A stretch of 48,377 bases of DNA, from positions 1 to 48,377 of the forward strand of contig JAEWSN010000165.1 in assembly GCA_023459915.1 (NCBI GenBank). Reading direction: 5' to 3'. This stretch comes from Bacillota bacterium (lineage in GTDB: Bacteria > Bacillota > Clostridia > DSM-8532). A model generated the notes under the pieces. It worked only from the letters and a program-made list of their open reading frames with translations. It had not been told where the DNA came from and did not search any database. Position numbers and translations under genes: made by a program. Positions 15,641 to 24,089 of this stretch are shown piece by piece (within the stretch, counting starts at the first letter, position 1; each line of letters opens with the position of its first letter).

Positions 15641-18358
15641 CGCATCGGAGGCCATGTAGTCCAGAATGCTTTGCAGCATTGCACGCGCCTCCGGATACAT
15701 CCGGTTCTCCAGCAACCCCATGCTGCTGACCATGAGCTTGCCTTCGCCCACGCGTCCTTCCACCAGCATGCCCATGTGCCGCATGCGGGCATAACAGTCC
15801 AGCGCGGTCACGAGGGTCTTTGTTTCCAGGGGCAGTATCATCGCCCGGCCCTGTGACATCGGCCACCACTGCCAGTTGGAGTGGAACTCGGTCGGGAACC
15901 CGGCAAAGACGGGATGCTCCGGCTCCACCAGCACGCCCATGAAGCCTTCCTGCGCCGCAAAGGTGCCCACGGACCAGAAATCGGTCGTGAACCGGGCCCG
16001 GATGGACTGCGGGAAGGCTTCCGCCGTGGCCGGCGGGGTATACAACACCTTGCGGCCCGCCGCCAGCGCCTCCCGCGCCTCCGGTTCCGACTGTGTCACC
16101 AGGACCTCCGACGGATATGCCACATCCCGATTCGGATACACCCAGACGGGGTAATGCCGGGTGAACACCTCTGGAGACGGTTCCACCGCCTTCTCCGGCG
16201 GGTTGGTGTCGCGTCCCTCGACGACAATCTCCAGATTGAACCTTTGTGCCGTTCCCACCGCCGGCAGGGACATCTGCAGCACGCCCAGCGATGTGAGCGT
16301 ACCCACAGGCACCGCCTGTTCCGACAGATTGACGGGATTGACGGGGTCTGACCCCGTGGTGGGGTCTGACCCCACCAGCCGCGCGACGCCGCGCACCGTC
16401 AGCGGTGTTTTCCCGTAATTGGCCAGCTTCACCTCGGCCTGCAGCGCCTCGCCACCGACATAGGTGTATTTGGGCAGCAGCACCAGCGGCACCACATCCG
16501 AGAACACCTCCCGGAAGCGTTCCGGCTGCGCGAACGGGAAGGGCTTGGGTTGCAGATGCGCGTTCAGCATGCCCACCAACGCGGTGCCCTGACCGGGAAA
16601 ATCCTGCAGTCCAAGAAGCGATATGCCGGAGAGCGTCTCCGAGCGTAGCACGGCCTCCACTTCCTCCTTGTATCCAAGCAGGGACAGTTCGCCGGTCGCC
16701 GCCACACGACGCTTCCAGTCCGGCATCCAGCCAATCTCCGTCACCCGCTCCCGGATGTGGTCGTAATTGTCCGGCCGGGTGATGCCCTCGTGCCCAACCC
16801 ATTCGTCGAAATCCGGCAGCACCTCGTACTGCCCCACCTCAAAGCTGTACACCGCGCCCTGGTAGTCCTCGCGAAGCTTCGCCACCACGCCGTCGAAATG
16901 CGTTGCCGTTGTGGGATACGCTTCATTGAGATAACCCTTCATGTTCGCCGAGGTCGCCCGCATCTGCACCCCGGAAACCCCTGCGCCGGTGTAAAAATCA
17001 CTGGCCGGGTCCGCGCCCCTGCGTCCCAAATGGTTGTTGGAGCCCTGGGCGTAAAGCCGGGTGGGATCGATCACCCGGGCCTCATGCAGCATCTGCGTCA
17101 TCCGCTGATGGCCCAGCTCGCCGGCTTGCAGCTCGTTGCCCCAGGTCATCATCACAAACGACGGATGATTGGCGTAGGCGCGCAGAATCTGCCGCATCTC
17201 CAGCGGATAGTACGCCCAACTGCGTTCGTCCTCGAAGGCCGTCCGCGGATTCCAGTGGGACAGTTCCGGCTGCATCAGCATCCCCATCTCGTCCGCCGCC
17301 GCAAACGCGGCCTCCGGCGGGCAGTGTGAGTGGAACCGCATGCTGTTCACCCCATAGCCGGCATAGGTGGACAGGATGGTTTTCCAGGCGTCGATGTCCA
17401 TCGGCATGTGACCGGTCGCCGGGAACACACAGCAGTTGGCCTCGCTGCGCAGGAAAAAATGCCGGCCGTTGAGCGCCAGCCGGCCCCCCCGCACAGCAAA
17501 GGTCCGCAGTCCGAACCGGGCACTCGCAGGTTCCACCCCCTCGCCTTCGGCCGTGATTGGGTGCAGATATCCTTCCCCTTCATCCCAGCGCTTCGCCTTT
17601 GTTGAGAGCTGATTGTGTGAAAACCAGATTTCGTGCCGGCCGGCAGGCAACTCCACCCGCTTCGTCCGGTCCTGCCGGAAGGCCGGGCTGTGGAGACGAA
17701 TCTCTCCGGCATAAGGCGTGGCGCAGTCCATCTCCACCAGCACATCCGCATGCTTCTCCGCCGGATACACGCGGATCGCCGAGACGAACCGGGAAGCTTC
17801 CACCCGCAGTCGCACATACCCAAGCAATCCGTTCCAGTTGGTCTGCGTCTCATCGGTCGCGGCCGAGGAGAACACAATGGCGTCGTGGGGCCACGTGGGA
17901 TAGCTGTTGTCACAAGTCAGGGCGATCTCGTTTTCTCCCGCCTTCAGAAAAGACGTCAGCTCGAACACGAATGGTGTGGACACCGTTCCCTGAATCGCCG
18001 GCGGCACGGCCTGGCCGTTCAGTGCAAGCGTCAGCTCACGGCTTCGTTCCACCTCCAGAAACACGCGCTTGCCGGAGGCTCCGGTGGGGTCAGACCCCAT
18101 CAGGGCTTCCTTGCTGAAGGTTCGCCGATACACCGCCGGGCCTTCGTATGTCACTTTGCGGGTCAGGCGCGTCAGGATGCGTTTCTTTCCCGCGAATTCC
18201 GACGCGTTGCCCAACTCGTTTTCGGGATGCCACTGGTTGCTGCCTTCATCGGGGAACCCGATGCCGCTTTCATCAAGGGTGCCGGGGATTTGAACCGGCT
18301 GCGGCGAAAGGCCTTCCACTTCCACTGTCCAAGCGCCATGCAACAAAACGTGTTTCAT
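15521..18358 (-). CDS. Glycoside hydrolase family 2-type enzyme
   Basis: 945 residues. A jelly-roll sugar-binding domain (about 40-190) and an Ig-like sandwich (to about 300) precede a TIM barrel. The barrel holds MRFHSHCPPEAAFAAADEMG, then MTWGNELQ with the acid/base glutamate after Asn, and YSFEVGQYEVLPDF, a candidate nucleophile region. Beta-sandwich and glutaminase-like parts follow. No signal peptide, so it is probably cytoplasmic and acts on imported oligosaccharides; the sugar cannot be named. Start: the ATG at 18358 has AAAGGAG upstream. From about residue 916 the frame runs antisense through the Fic remnant, so the last 30 residues are probably not original. Three copies of GGGGTCWGACCCC lie in frame (giving GSDP). 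It follows the DUF5107 gene by 76 bp. Confidence 0.87.
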   Translation of the reverse strand: MKHVLLHGAWTVEVEGLSPQPVQIPGTLDESGIGFPDEGSNQWHPENELGNASEFAGKKRILTRLTRKVTYEGPAVYRRTFSKEALMGSDPTGASGKRVFLEVERSRELTLALNGQAVPPAIQGTVSTPFVFELTSFLKAGENEIALTCDNSYPTWPHDAIVFSSAATDETQTNWNGLLGYVRLRVEASRFVSAIRVYPAEKHADVLVEMDCATPYAGEIRLHSPAFRQDRTKRVELPAGRHEIWFSHNQLSTKAKRWDEGEGYLHPITAEGEGVEPASARFGLRTFAVRGGRLALNGRHFFLRSEANCCVFPATGHMPMDIDAWKTILSTYAGYGVNSMRFHSHCPPEAAFAAADEMGMLMQPELSHWNPRTAFEDERSWAYYPLEMRQILRAYANHPSFVMMTWGNELQAGELGHQRMTQMLHEARVIDPTRLYAQGSNNHLGRRGADPASDFYTGAGVSGVQMRATSANMKGYLNEAYPTTATHFDGVVAKLREDYQGAVYSFEVGQYEVLPDFDEWVGHEGITRPDNYDHIRERVTEIGWMPDWKRRVAATGELSLLGYKEEVEAVLRSETLSGISLLGLQDFPGQGTALVGMLNAHLQPKPFPFAQPERFREVFSDVVPLVLLPKYTYVGGEALQAEVKLANYGKTPLTVRGVARLVGSDPTTGSDPVNPVNLSEQAVPVGTLTSLGVLQMSLPAVGTAQRFNLEIVVEGRDTNPPEKAVEPSPEVFTRHYPVWVYPNRDVAYPSEVLVTQSEPEAREALAAGRKVLYTPPATAEAFPQSIRARFTTDFWSVGTFAAQEGFMGVLVEPEHPVFAGFPTEFHSNWQWWPMSQGRAMILPLETKTLVTALDCYARMRHMGMLVEGRVGEGKLMVSSMGLLENRMYPEARAMLQSILDYMASDAFQPTQMFPEIADERCHVQYPADGKIVPDIHKGLIVSLPG
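16343..16373. repeat. Two dispersed palindromes, exact copies, inside the GH2 gene
   Basis: GGGGTCTGACCCC at 16343-16355 and 16361-16373, five bases apart. The period of 18 keeps both in the same reading frame, and on the coding strand each gives Gly-Ser-Asp-Pro. Confidence 0.9.
18086..18098. repeat. Dispersed palindrome, exact copy, inside the GH2 gene
   Basis: GGGGTCAGACCCC in the 5' third of the GH2 coding sequence, again read as Gly-Ser-Asp-Pro, in a loop-like segment (LMGSDPTGASG) between strands of the sugar-binding domain. Confidence 0.9.
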
Positions 18359-18434
18359 TTTATCTCCTTTTGCGATCTTCTGAGATCTTCTGCGATGCAA
18401 ATTTCCATTGTGCGGTTCATCAGTTCCTTCTGAA

Positions 18435-21400
18435 TTACGCATTTCCATTGTGCCGGTTCATCAGTTCCCGCAGCATGGCCAGATGCCCCAGCACCCCCTG
18501 ATGCCCGGGTGCCAGCGTCAATGCCTTTTCAAAGGCTTCTTCCGCCTGCGCGAGGTGTCCGCGTGCCGTTTCGGCCAATCCTGCGTGACCGAGTCCCATA
18601 TGTCCGAGTCCCATCATGTACAGGCAGTGCACCTGGTTTTTCACATCCAGATCCGTCTCGAACACCAGGAAATCCGGCAGGCTCACCGCGAAATAGTCCA
18701 TGACCTGCGGTTCGAACAAATGCTTCTCCCCATAGGCGATGAGCCGGTGGAAGCGGGACCGGGCCTCGGCTTCCCGCTCCAGCGCCAGCAACGCAAGGCC
18801 CTGATAGTAAATCATGTGCGGCGGCTGGTCGTTGTAGTACATGGCGCCGGTGGGTTCCGACAGCCCCACGGCCGCCTGCTCGAACCAGTCGCGCGCCTGC
18901 GCGGGATCGCGGCGCAGCCAGGCAAGGCCCAGCGTGTAAAAGATATGGTTCTCCTGGGCGCCGGGCAGCTTGCCTTCGCCGAAATTGTGATGATACACGC
19001 GGGCCTGTTCCAGATGGCGGATGGCGGCCTCCGGGTCTCCTGCCCCGAGCAGCTGCCGCGCAAGGCCCAACCGCGCCTCGATGTGCTGGGAGGGCACCTT
19101 TCCCTCGCCGCCCTCCCACGGGCGGAAGGTCCTGTTCATCAGGAGATCGAGCGCCGCCGTGTGATCGCCCAGACAGTTGAGGATCTCCACATACAGCAGT
19201 GTCAGGTCGTCCCGGAGTGCCACCAGTACCGGATGGGCTTCCAGATACCTGCGCTGCTCCTCAAGCGGCACCCCCGTTTTGCGGTACAGCTCGCACAGCT
19301 CATAGAACACGCGGGCATCCTCGGGATTGAGCCGGAATGCCTGTTCCAACTCGCGCCGGGCGGAAGTGAAATCCCCCTGCTTGTTCGCATGGTACAGCGC
19401 GAGGTTTCGGTGCGCGGTCGGGAAATCATCCCGCAGCCGGATGCTTTCCTCCCAGGCCGTCCGCGCGTCCTCGTGCCGGCGCTTGTCGTACAGGAAGCAG
19501 CCCAGATAGTAATGGGCCATGGCATCCTCGGGGTTGTGCCCCAGCGCCCGCTTGAGCACCTGGTACTCCGCCGGCATATTGGGGAAGCAATACGCGCTGT
19601 CCGCGCGCGCCGCGTCCTTCCAGGCCCGTTCCGCTTCCGGATCACTCATCGCCTGCAAGCTGTCCGCAAGGAAATACCACACCATGGCATACGGTTCGCC
19701 CTGCGACGCCAGATGGACACGCAACACGGAGACGGCCTCCGCATGGCAGCCAAGGTCCCGATATCCCTGGGCCAGCAGCATCGTCTGGTGCGCGTCTCCC
19801 CGCAGCAGTTGCCGGAGCCGGTCGACTGTTTGATGTGGCGCACCATTCCGGCCCGTCGCGTCATCTGCCGCAAGTTGAACCAACTCGCTGACGGCCATAA
19901 GGTTCATCGGGTCGAACCGCAGGGTCTCCTCCGCCACTGCCCTTGCTTCTTCAACTCGCCCCAGCAGCCGCGCAATCACCGTCACGGCGGCACGGGCGTC
20001 GAAATTCTTGTAATTGGCCCACATGGCCTCTTTCGCAAATGACAGAGCCTCCTTGTGGCGTCCCTGCCGGGCGGCAATCTGCGCCAGCTTCAAGTATCCC
20101 TGACTCCGCCAGGCGTCGCTCCAGATGGCCTTGTAGTACACATCGAAGGCCTCGTTGTCCTTGCCCTGCCCCTCGAGCGCCATGCCAAGATTGTAGAACA
20201 CTTCCCCATCGTACGGGTTGGGGCTGTGTCGGGTGGCGGTTTCCCTGGCCCGCTCAAAGAGCGCCTGTGCTTTCCCGTATTCTCCCCGGCGCAGCAACAG
20301 CCTGCCATAGGCGTTGTTGAGGCGGATGTCGCCGGGATCCCGTTTCAGACCTTCCAAATAGTACGGCTCCGGCTCATAGGTGGCATGCCGGTACTGCTCC
20401 AGATGCAGGCCGGCCAGGTACAGCGCCTCCGTGTTGCGCAGCGTTTCCGGCGCGCCGATGGCCTTGGCCGGCTCGGGCAGCTTCAGGGTTTGCGGCTTGG
20501 CCGGTGTGTAGCTGAGCGTCGCGGCATTTCCGGCCGTGACCGTCAGCGTCAGCTCCCACGCCTTTGCGTCAGTCGCGACGCGCTTTTCGAACACCGCCAC
20601 CGGAGAAATCCGGGCGGATTCTTCGAGCAGCACGATGGCAGGCGCGGTGGATGGATCGGACAAACTTCTGCCAACACCCGGCTCCACAGCTTTCGCCTCA
20701 TGGTTCGGCGCCTGTGTCAACCGCACCACCGCGCCCTCCAGCGCCTTGGGCGCATACACCCGCACCGTCGCGATGCCGTCCGCCACGGACAGACCGGCCA
20801 CGATGTCGTTGTTCGCGCAGGTCACCTCACCCACCGCCTTGTAAGGCATGAACCATTGGGTGAAGTTCTTGCCGGCGTGCGGCGCGAGCCAGGTGAAGTC
20901 CGGCTGGTTGTCCGTGAACACACCGGTCATCAGCTCAATGTAGGGGCCGTCGGCATCGGTGAGATTGCGATCCCAGGCCTGGCCAAAATCGGCGTTGCCC
21001 CAGGTCCACTGCTTCTTGCCGGGGGAAATGTGGTGATCCGCGATGTGCAGAATGCCGGCGCCCTTCTTGTAGTCGTATCCGCCGACAAAATCAAAATCAG
21101 AATGGTAGGCCATATAGCTGGTCGGCACCGGCAGGTTCTTGTAGCGGGAGATGTCGACGCCGCTGGAATAGTCCATCTTGTAGTAGGTGCCGGTGGCGAT
21201 GGGAAAGCGGGACACATCGCGCTTGCCGTGATCCATCACGGCATGGACATCCGGCGGGAAGATGGATTGGGTCTCCTCATGCACGGCCACAGCCGGGTTC
21301 GCCCACCACAGGAAGGTTTGCGGTTCGGATGTGGGGTTGTACAGCCCGCAGGAAATCTCGATGGCGGACACGCCCTCCCGAATGGAGATCCCGGTGGTGA

Positions 21401-21869
21401 CGCGGGTGCCGTACATGCGATCCGTTTCGTGCAGCCACACGGTTTTCTTTTGAGGATCCGTGTTCTCCAGCGTAAAGGAGACCGGGCCATAGGTGTTCGG
21501 GCGATGATGCTGGGGCCAGTTGAACTCGATGCCGCCAGACACCCAGGGGCCGGCAAGTCCCACCAGCGCCGGCTTGATGACCTGGTTCCAATAGACGAAA
21601 TCGTACCCGTTGGTTTTGTCGATGGCACGATATATCTTGCCGCCGAGCTCGGGCATCACCTGCACCTGGATGTACTCGTTCTCCAGGAACACCATCTGAT
21701 ACGCCTTGTCGTGTTTCTCATGTTCAATCCGGTCAACGACGGGCCAGGGATATACCCGCCCGCTGCTGCCCTGGTAGACACGCTTTTCCAGGAACATGGG
21801 GTTCCTGTCGCGTTCTCCCACACCATAGGTGGGGATGTGCACGGTTTCCTGCCAAATCTTCAACGCCAT
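18435..21869 (-). CDS. DUF5107 domain protein with TPR repeats
   Basis: 1144 residues. The N-terminal part (about 20-330) is a DUF5107 beta-sandwich resembling galactose-mutarotase folds: ENEYIQVQVMPELGGKIYRA, WVSGGIEFNWPQHHRPNTYG and GIQ-type turns around LHIADHHISPGKKQWTWG. From about 440 to the end run helical pairs of tetratricopeptide type, such as PYDGEVFYNLGMALEGQGKD and AMAHYYLGCFLYDKRRHEDA. There is no signal peptide. In Bacillota such genes sit beside glycosidases and AraC regulators, as here, and a role in sugar handling or complex assembly is inferred only. Start: the ATG at 21869 has GAGGAG eight bases ahead. It is first in the operon with GH2. Confidence 0.87.
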   Translation of the reverse strand: MALKIWQETVHIPTYGVGERDRNPMFLEKRVYQGSSGRVYPWPVVDRIEHEKHDKAYQMVFLENEYIQVQVMPELGGKIYRAIDKTNGYDFVYWNQVIKPALVGLAGPWVSGGIEFNWPQHHRPNTYGPVSFTLENTDPQKKTVWLHETDRMYGTRVTTGISIREGVSAIEISCGLYNPTSEPQTFLWWANPAVAVHEETQSIFPPDVHAVMDHGKRDVSRFPIATGTYYKMDYSSGVDISRYKNLPVPTSYMAYHSDFDFVGGYDYKKGAGILHIADHHISPGKKQWTWGNADFGQAWDRNLTDADGPYIELMTGVFTDNQPDFTWLAPHAGKNFTQWFMPYKAVGEVTCANNDIVAGLSVADGIATVRVYAPKALEGAVVRLTQAPNHEAKAVEPGVGRSLSDPSTAPAIVLLEESARISPVAVFEKRVATDAKAWELTLTVTAGNAATLSYTPAKPQTLKLPEPAKAIGAPETLRNTEALYLAGLHLEQYRHATYEPEPYYLEGLKRDPGDIRLNNAYGRLLLRRGEYGKAQALFERARETATRHSPNPYDGEVFYNLGMALEGQGKDNEAFDVYYKAIWSDAWRSQGYLKLAQIAARQGRHKEALSFAKEAMWANYKNFDARAAVTVIARLLGRVEEARAVAEETLRFDPMNLMAVSELVQLAADDATGRNGAPHQTVDRLRQLLRGDAHQTMLLAQGYRDLGCHAEAVSVLRVHLASQGEPYAMVWYFLADSLQAMSDPEAERAWKDAARADSAYCFPNMPAEYQVLKRALGHNPEDAMAHYYLGCFLYDKRRHEDARTAWEESIRLRDDFPTAHRNLALYHANKQGDFTSARRELEQAFRLNPEDARVFYELCELYRKTGVPLEEQRRYLEAHPVLVALRDDLTLLYVEILNCLGDHTAALDLLMNRTFRPWEGGEGKVPSQHIEARLGLARQLLGAGDPEAAIRHLEQARVYHHNFGEGKLPGAQENHIFYTLGLAWLRRDPAQARDWFEQAAVGLSEPTGAMYYNDQPPHMIYYQGLALLALEREAEARSRFHRLIAYGEKHLFEPQVMDYFAVSLPDFLVFETDLDVKNQVHCLYMMGLGHMGLGHAGLAETARGHLAQAEEAFEKALTLAPGHQGVLGHLAMLRELMNRHNGNA

Positions 21870-21899
21870 GGTCCACACTCCTCGTCAAACGCCAACTTT

Positions 21900-21966
21900 G
21901 CGGTTTTTCCGTTTAGCGGTTTCTTCTGTTTAGCTGTTACTTCCGGTTGGCGGTTTCTTCCGTCGC
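21900..21966. repeat. 17-bp tandem array in the divergent promoter region of the sugar operon
   Basis: Four units begin at 21900, 21916, 21933 and 21950, all on the pattern GCGGTTtyTTCyGTTTA (the third is more diverged). They start 31 bp upstream of the DUF5107 start, between it and the divergent araC gene. AraC-type regulators bind direct repeats of about 17 bp, so this is a candidate operator array as well as a simple minisatellite. Confidence 0.55.
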
Positions 21967-22049
21967 TTCGACTGTCATTCATGATTTGATCTTACCCCCT
22001 GCAGCACCCATGCGACATGCAGAAACCCCCGATGATGATGGACGATTCC

Positions 22050-22062
22050 GGGGTCAGGCCCC
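22050..22062. repeat. Dispersed palindrome, variant copy
   Basis: GGGGTCAGGCCCC, one base from the window-wide motif, in the araC / DUF5107 intergenic region about 75 bp upstream of the araC promoter. Confidence 0.6.
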
Positions 22063-22126
22063 ACTGGCGTCATGCGTCTCAGGTAAAATTCTCGCCAACA
22101 ATGGACGATTCTGGTGCCTGGTACTG

Positions 22127-22132
22127 TATAAT
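22127..22132 (+). promoter_or_regulatory. Possible -10 element of the araC gene
   Basis: A perfect TATAAT ends only six bases before the ATG at 22139, so a transcript from it would be leaderless or nearly so. The -35 region is poor (TGGACG, 19 bp away). The element may be fortuitous. Confidence 0.35.
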
Positions 22133-22138
22133 AAGAGA

Positions 22139-23044
22139 ATGGGAGAACATGAGGTCACACCCATCCGGAAAACGGAGGGCATTGCGAATGAATCCTTCTT
22201 TGTGCTGCCGCTGCGTTTTTTGGCGGAGCTTGAACACGATGACCTGTTTGCCCCCCTGCGCGTGACAGACATCGGCTTTTTCCCCAAAGCGCGACATCAT
22301 GACCGAACACGAAGCAAGGGTTGCCATTCCGCCATCCTGCTTTATTGCCGTGACGGAGAGGGCTTCTACCGCCTTGGCCGTTTCCGGGAGCAGGCGATGC
22401 ATGCCGGACAGGCCCTGCTGATCCCCCCGAACACCCCGCATCGATACCGGGCTTCCGAGGACAAGCCCTGGAGTCTTTACTGGATGCACGTGGAGGGAGA
22501 CATGCTCCCCGCATATCTGGGACTGTTTGGCCCAAACCCATTACTCACGATTCATCCCCGATCTGCAGGAGAGATTCTTCGGGAATTCCACCGCTGTTTT
22601 GACCTGCTGGCACAGCATTGCCAATCCGAGGAATATTTTCTGGTCTGCCAGTCTGCGGGAACCATTCTGGCACTCATTGTCCATGCCGCCAAGCTCTCCC
22701 GGCTGCAGCTCACCGAAAAGGGGGAGCAAGCCGTGGAAGCCTGCATCCGCCACATGGAGGCACATCTGGATCAGCCGCTGCGCATGAGCCGGCTCACCGA
22801 GCTTTCCGGGTTCAGCGAGTCTCACCTGGGCACACTTTTCAAGCAGGCCACCGGGCACCCCCCCATGGCACATTTTCACCGGATGAAAATGCAGGCAGCC
22901 GCACGGGAATTGGCCTTCACCGACAAATCCGTCAAGGAAATCGGCCTGGCCTGCGGCATACAGGATCCCTATTACTTTTCGCGGCTGTTCAAGTCCGTGA
23001 TGGGCGTGTCGCCTGTGAAATATCGGGAACGGGCAATGGGGTGA
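22139..23044 (+). CDS. AraC-family transcriptional regulator of the GH2 / DUF5107 operon
   Basis: 301 residues. The N-terminal cupin-like ligand domain is visible: LLYCRDGEGFYRLG, then AGQALLIPPNTPHRYRASEDKPWSLYWMHVEG, a pattern common in sugar-responsive AraC proteins. The C-terminal double helix-turn-helix follows: MSRLTELSGFSESHLGTLFKQATGHPP, then KEIGLACGIQDPYYFSRLFKSVMGVSPVKYR. It is divergent from the DUF5107 and GH2 genes with a 17-bp repeat array between, so it very likely activates them. No strong ribosome site precedes the ATG; an exact TATAAT six bases upstream suggests leaderless translation. A dispersed palindrome lies five bases after its stop. Confidence 0.9.
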   Translation: MGEHEVTPIRKTEGIANESFFVLPLRFLAELEHDDLFAPLRVTDIGFFPKARHHDRTRSKGCHSAILLYCRDGEGFYRLGRFREQAMHAGQALLIPPNTPHRYRASEDKPWSLYWMHVEGDMLPAYLGLFGPNPLLTIHPRSAGEILREFHRCFDLLAQHCQSEEYFLVCQSAGTILALIVHAAKLSRLQLTEKGEQAVEACIRHMEAHLDQPLRMSRLTELSGFSESHLGTLFKQATGHPPMAHFHRMKMQAAARELAFTDKSVKEIGLACGIQDPYYFSRLFKSVMGVSPVKYRERAMG

Positions 23045-23048
23045 AGGC

Positions 23049-23061
23049 GGGGTCAGACCCC
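23049..23061. repeat. Dispersed palindrome, exact copy, after araC
   Basis: GGGGTCAGACCCC starts five bases past the araC stop and lies 73 bp before the next gene. It has no T-tract. Confidence 0.88.
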
Positions 23062-23133
23062 ACCCCCTGTCATTCGTATATACTGTACTTGTGAATGAAC
23101 CCGAGATGATTGTTGACCCTCATGAGGTGGCAT

Positions 23134-24012
23134 ATGAATCTACCAGTGAAACGACCGCAAAGCGCATTGTCCGAAAAGAAAAGCGACCCCGGTACGCTGC
23201 AGGCATCCAGACAAACGCAACAGAATGCCTCACAACAACCCCATTCAGGCCAATCCTCCCGTGTGTTCACACAGGGCGCTTTTGCGTATGAAGCAAGAGA
23301 GGGTCAACCCGCTGCTTCAGAAGGAACCGGCCATCCTGGCACCTCCAACGGTTCTGGCGGAAACGGGTTCAGCCCACATGGCACTGCCGATCCCTTCGGC
23401 GCACAGGCACAACAGCCCATCACGGATTGCGCGATGCACCCCGGAAGACCTGCCGAGGCGGCTTGCGTGTATTGCGGCAGGCTTTTCTGCGCCGATTGCC
23501 TGGTGGAGGTCAATGGCCGGATGTACTGCAAGGCCGATGTGGAAAAGGTCATCAACGAGGCGCAAGGCGGCGCGAACCGGCAACAGGCACATTCATATCA
23601 GCCAAATGACAATCAGGCGGGCGCCTATGGTCCCCAAGGGTCATACACCCAACAACAGTATTCCCAACAACAGTATTCCCAACAACAGTATGCCCAGCAG
23701 CCGTACGGGCAACCACCGTTCGGCCAACAACCGTTCGGCCAGCAGCCGTTCGTACAGCCCATCCACATCCACAACGAGGGCATGTACCCAGCCGGCATGA
23801 ACGCATTCTATCCCTACCGCAAACGGTGGATCGCGGCCCTGCTTTGCCTGCTGCTGGGCGTCCTCGGTGTGCATCGGTTCTATGTGGGAAAAATCGGAAC
23901 CGGCCTGCTGTGGCTCTTTACCGGCGGATTGTTCGGTCTGGGCGTACTGCTAGATCTCATCATCATCATCTGCGGCGGATTCCGTGACAAGGCCTACATG
24001 CCGTTGATCTGA
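23134..24012 (+). CDS. B-box-type zinc-finger and TM2-domain membrane protein
   Basis: 292 residues. The first 95 are polar and low in complexity. Residues 98-135 hold a B-box-like zinc site: C-x2-H, C-x2-C and C-x2-C spacings in CAMHPGRPAEAACVYCGRLF and CADCLVEVNGRMYC. A Gln/Tyr/Pro/Gly-rich linker follows with tandem QQYS and GQQPF units. The C-terminal 65 residues are a TM2 domain: YRKRWIAALLCLLLGVLGVH, then RFYVGKIGTGLLWLFTGGLF and GLGVLLDLIIIICGG. The soluble part presumably lies in the cytoplasm. Function unknown; the zinc finger suggests protein or nucleic acid binding. Start: the ATG at 23134 with GAGGTGG four bases ahead; an upstream TTG is weaker. Confidence 0.87.
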   Translation: MNLPVKRPQSALSEKKSDPGTLQASRQTQQNASQQPHSGQSSRVFTQGAFAYEAREGQPAASEGTGHPGTSNGSGGNGFSPHGTADPFGAQAQQPITDCAMHPGRPAEAACVYCGRLFCADCLVEVNGRMYCKADVEKVINEAQGGANRQQAHSYQPNDNQAGAYGPQGSYTQQQYSQQQYSQQQYAQQPYGQPPFGQQPFGQQPFVQPIHIHNEGMYPAGMNAFYPYRKRWIAALLCLLLGVLGVHRFYVGKIGTGLLWLFTGGLFGLGVLLDLIIIICGGFRDKAYMPLI

Positions 24013-24029
24013 AGACTTGCATCCTGGCT

Positions 24030-24050
24030 GCTTCGCCCTCAGGGCGAAGC
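24030..24050. terminator. GC-rich hairpin after the TM2 gene
   Basis: GCTTCGCCC and GGGCGAAGC form a 9-bp perfect stem around TCA, starting 17 bp past the TM2 stop and ending 40 bp before the SDR start. There is no T-tract, so termination would be weak; partial read-through into the SDR gene is possible. Confidence 0.5.
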
Positions 24051-24089
24051 CTCATGCCGGAGCGCCAACAAGACAGAGGAGGAACCATC

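Noticed and set aside
20055..21989. Long plus-strand frame (644 codons) antisense to the DUF5107/TPR gene
   Set aside because: Shadow frame of a clear minus-strand gene with a ribosome site and recognisable domains.
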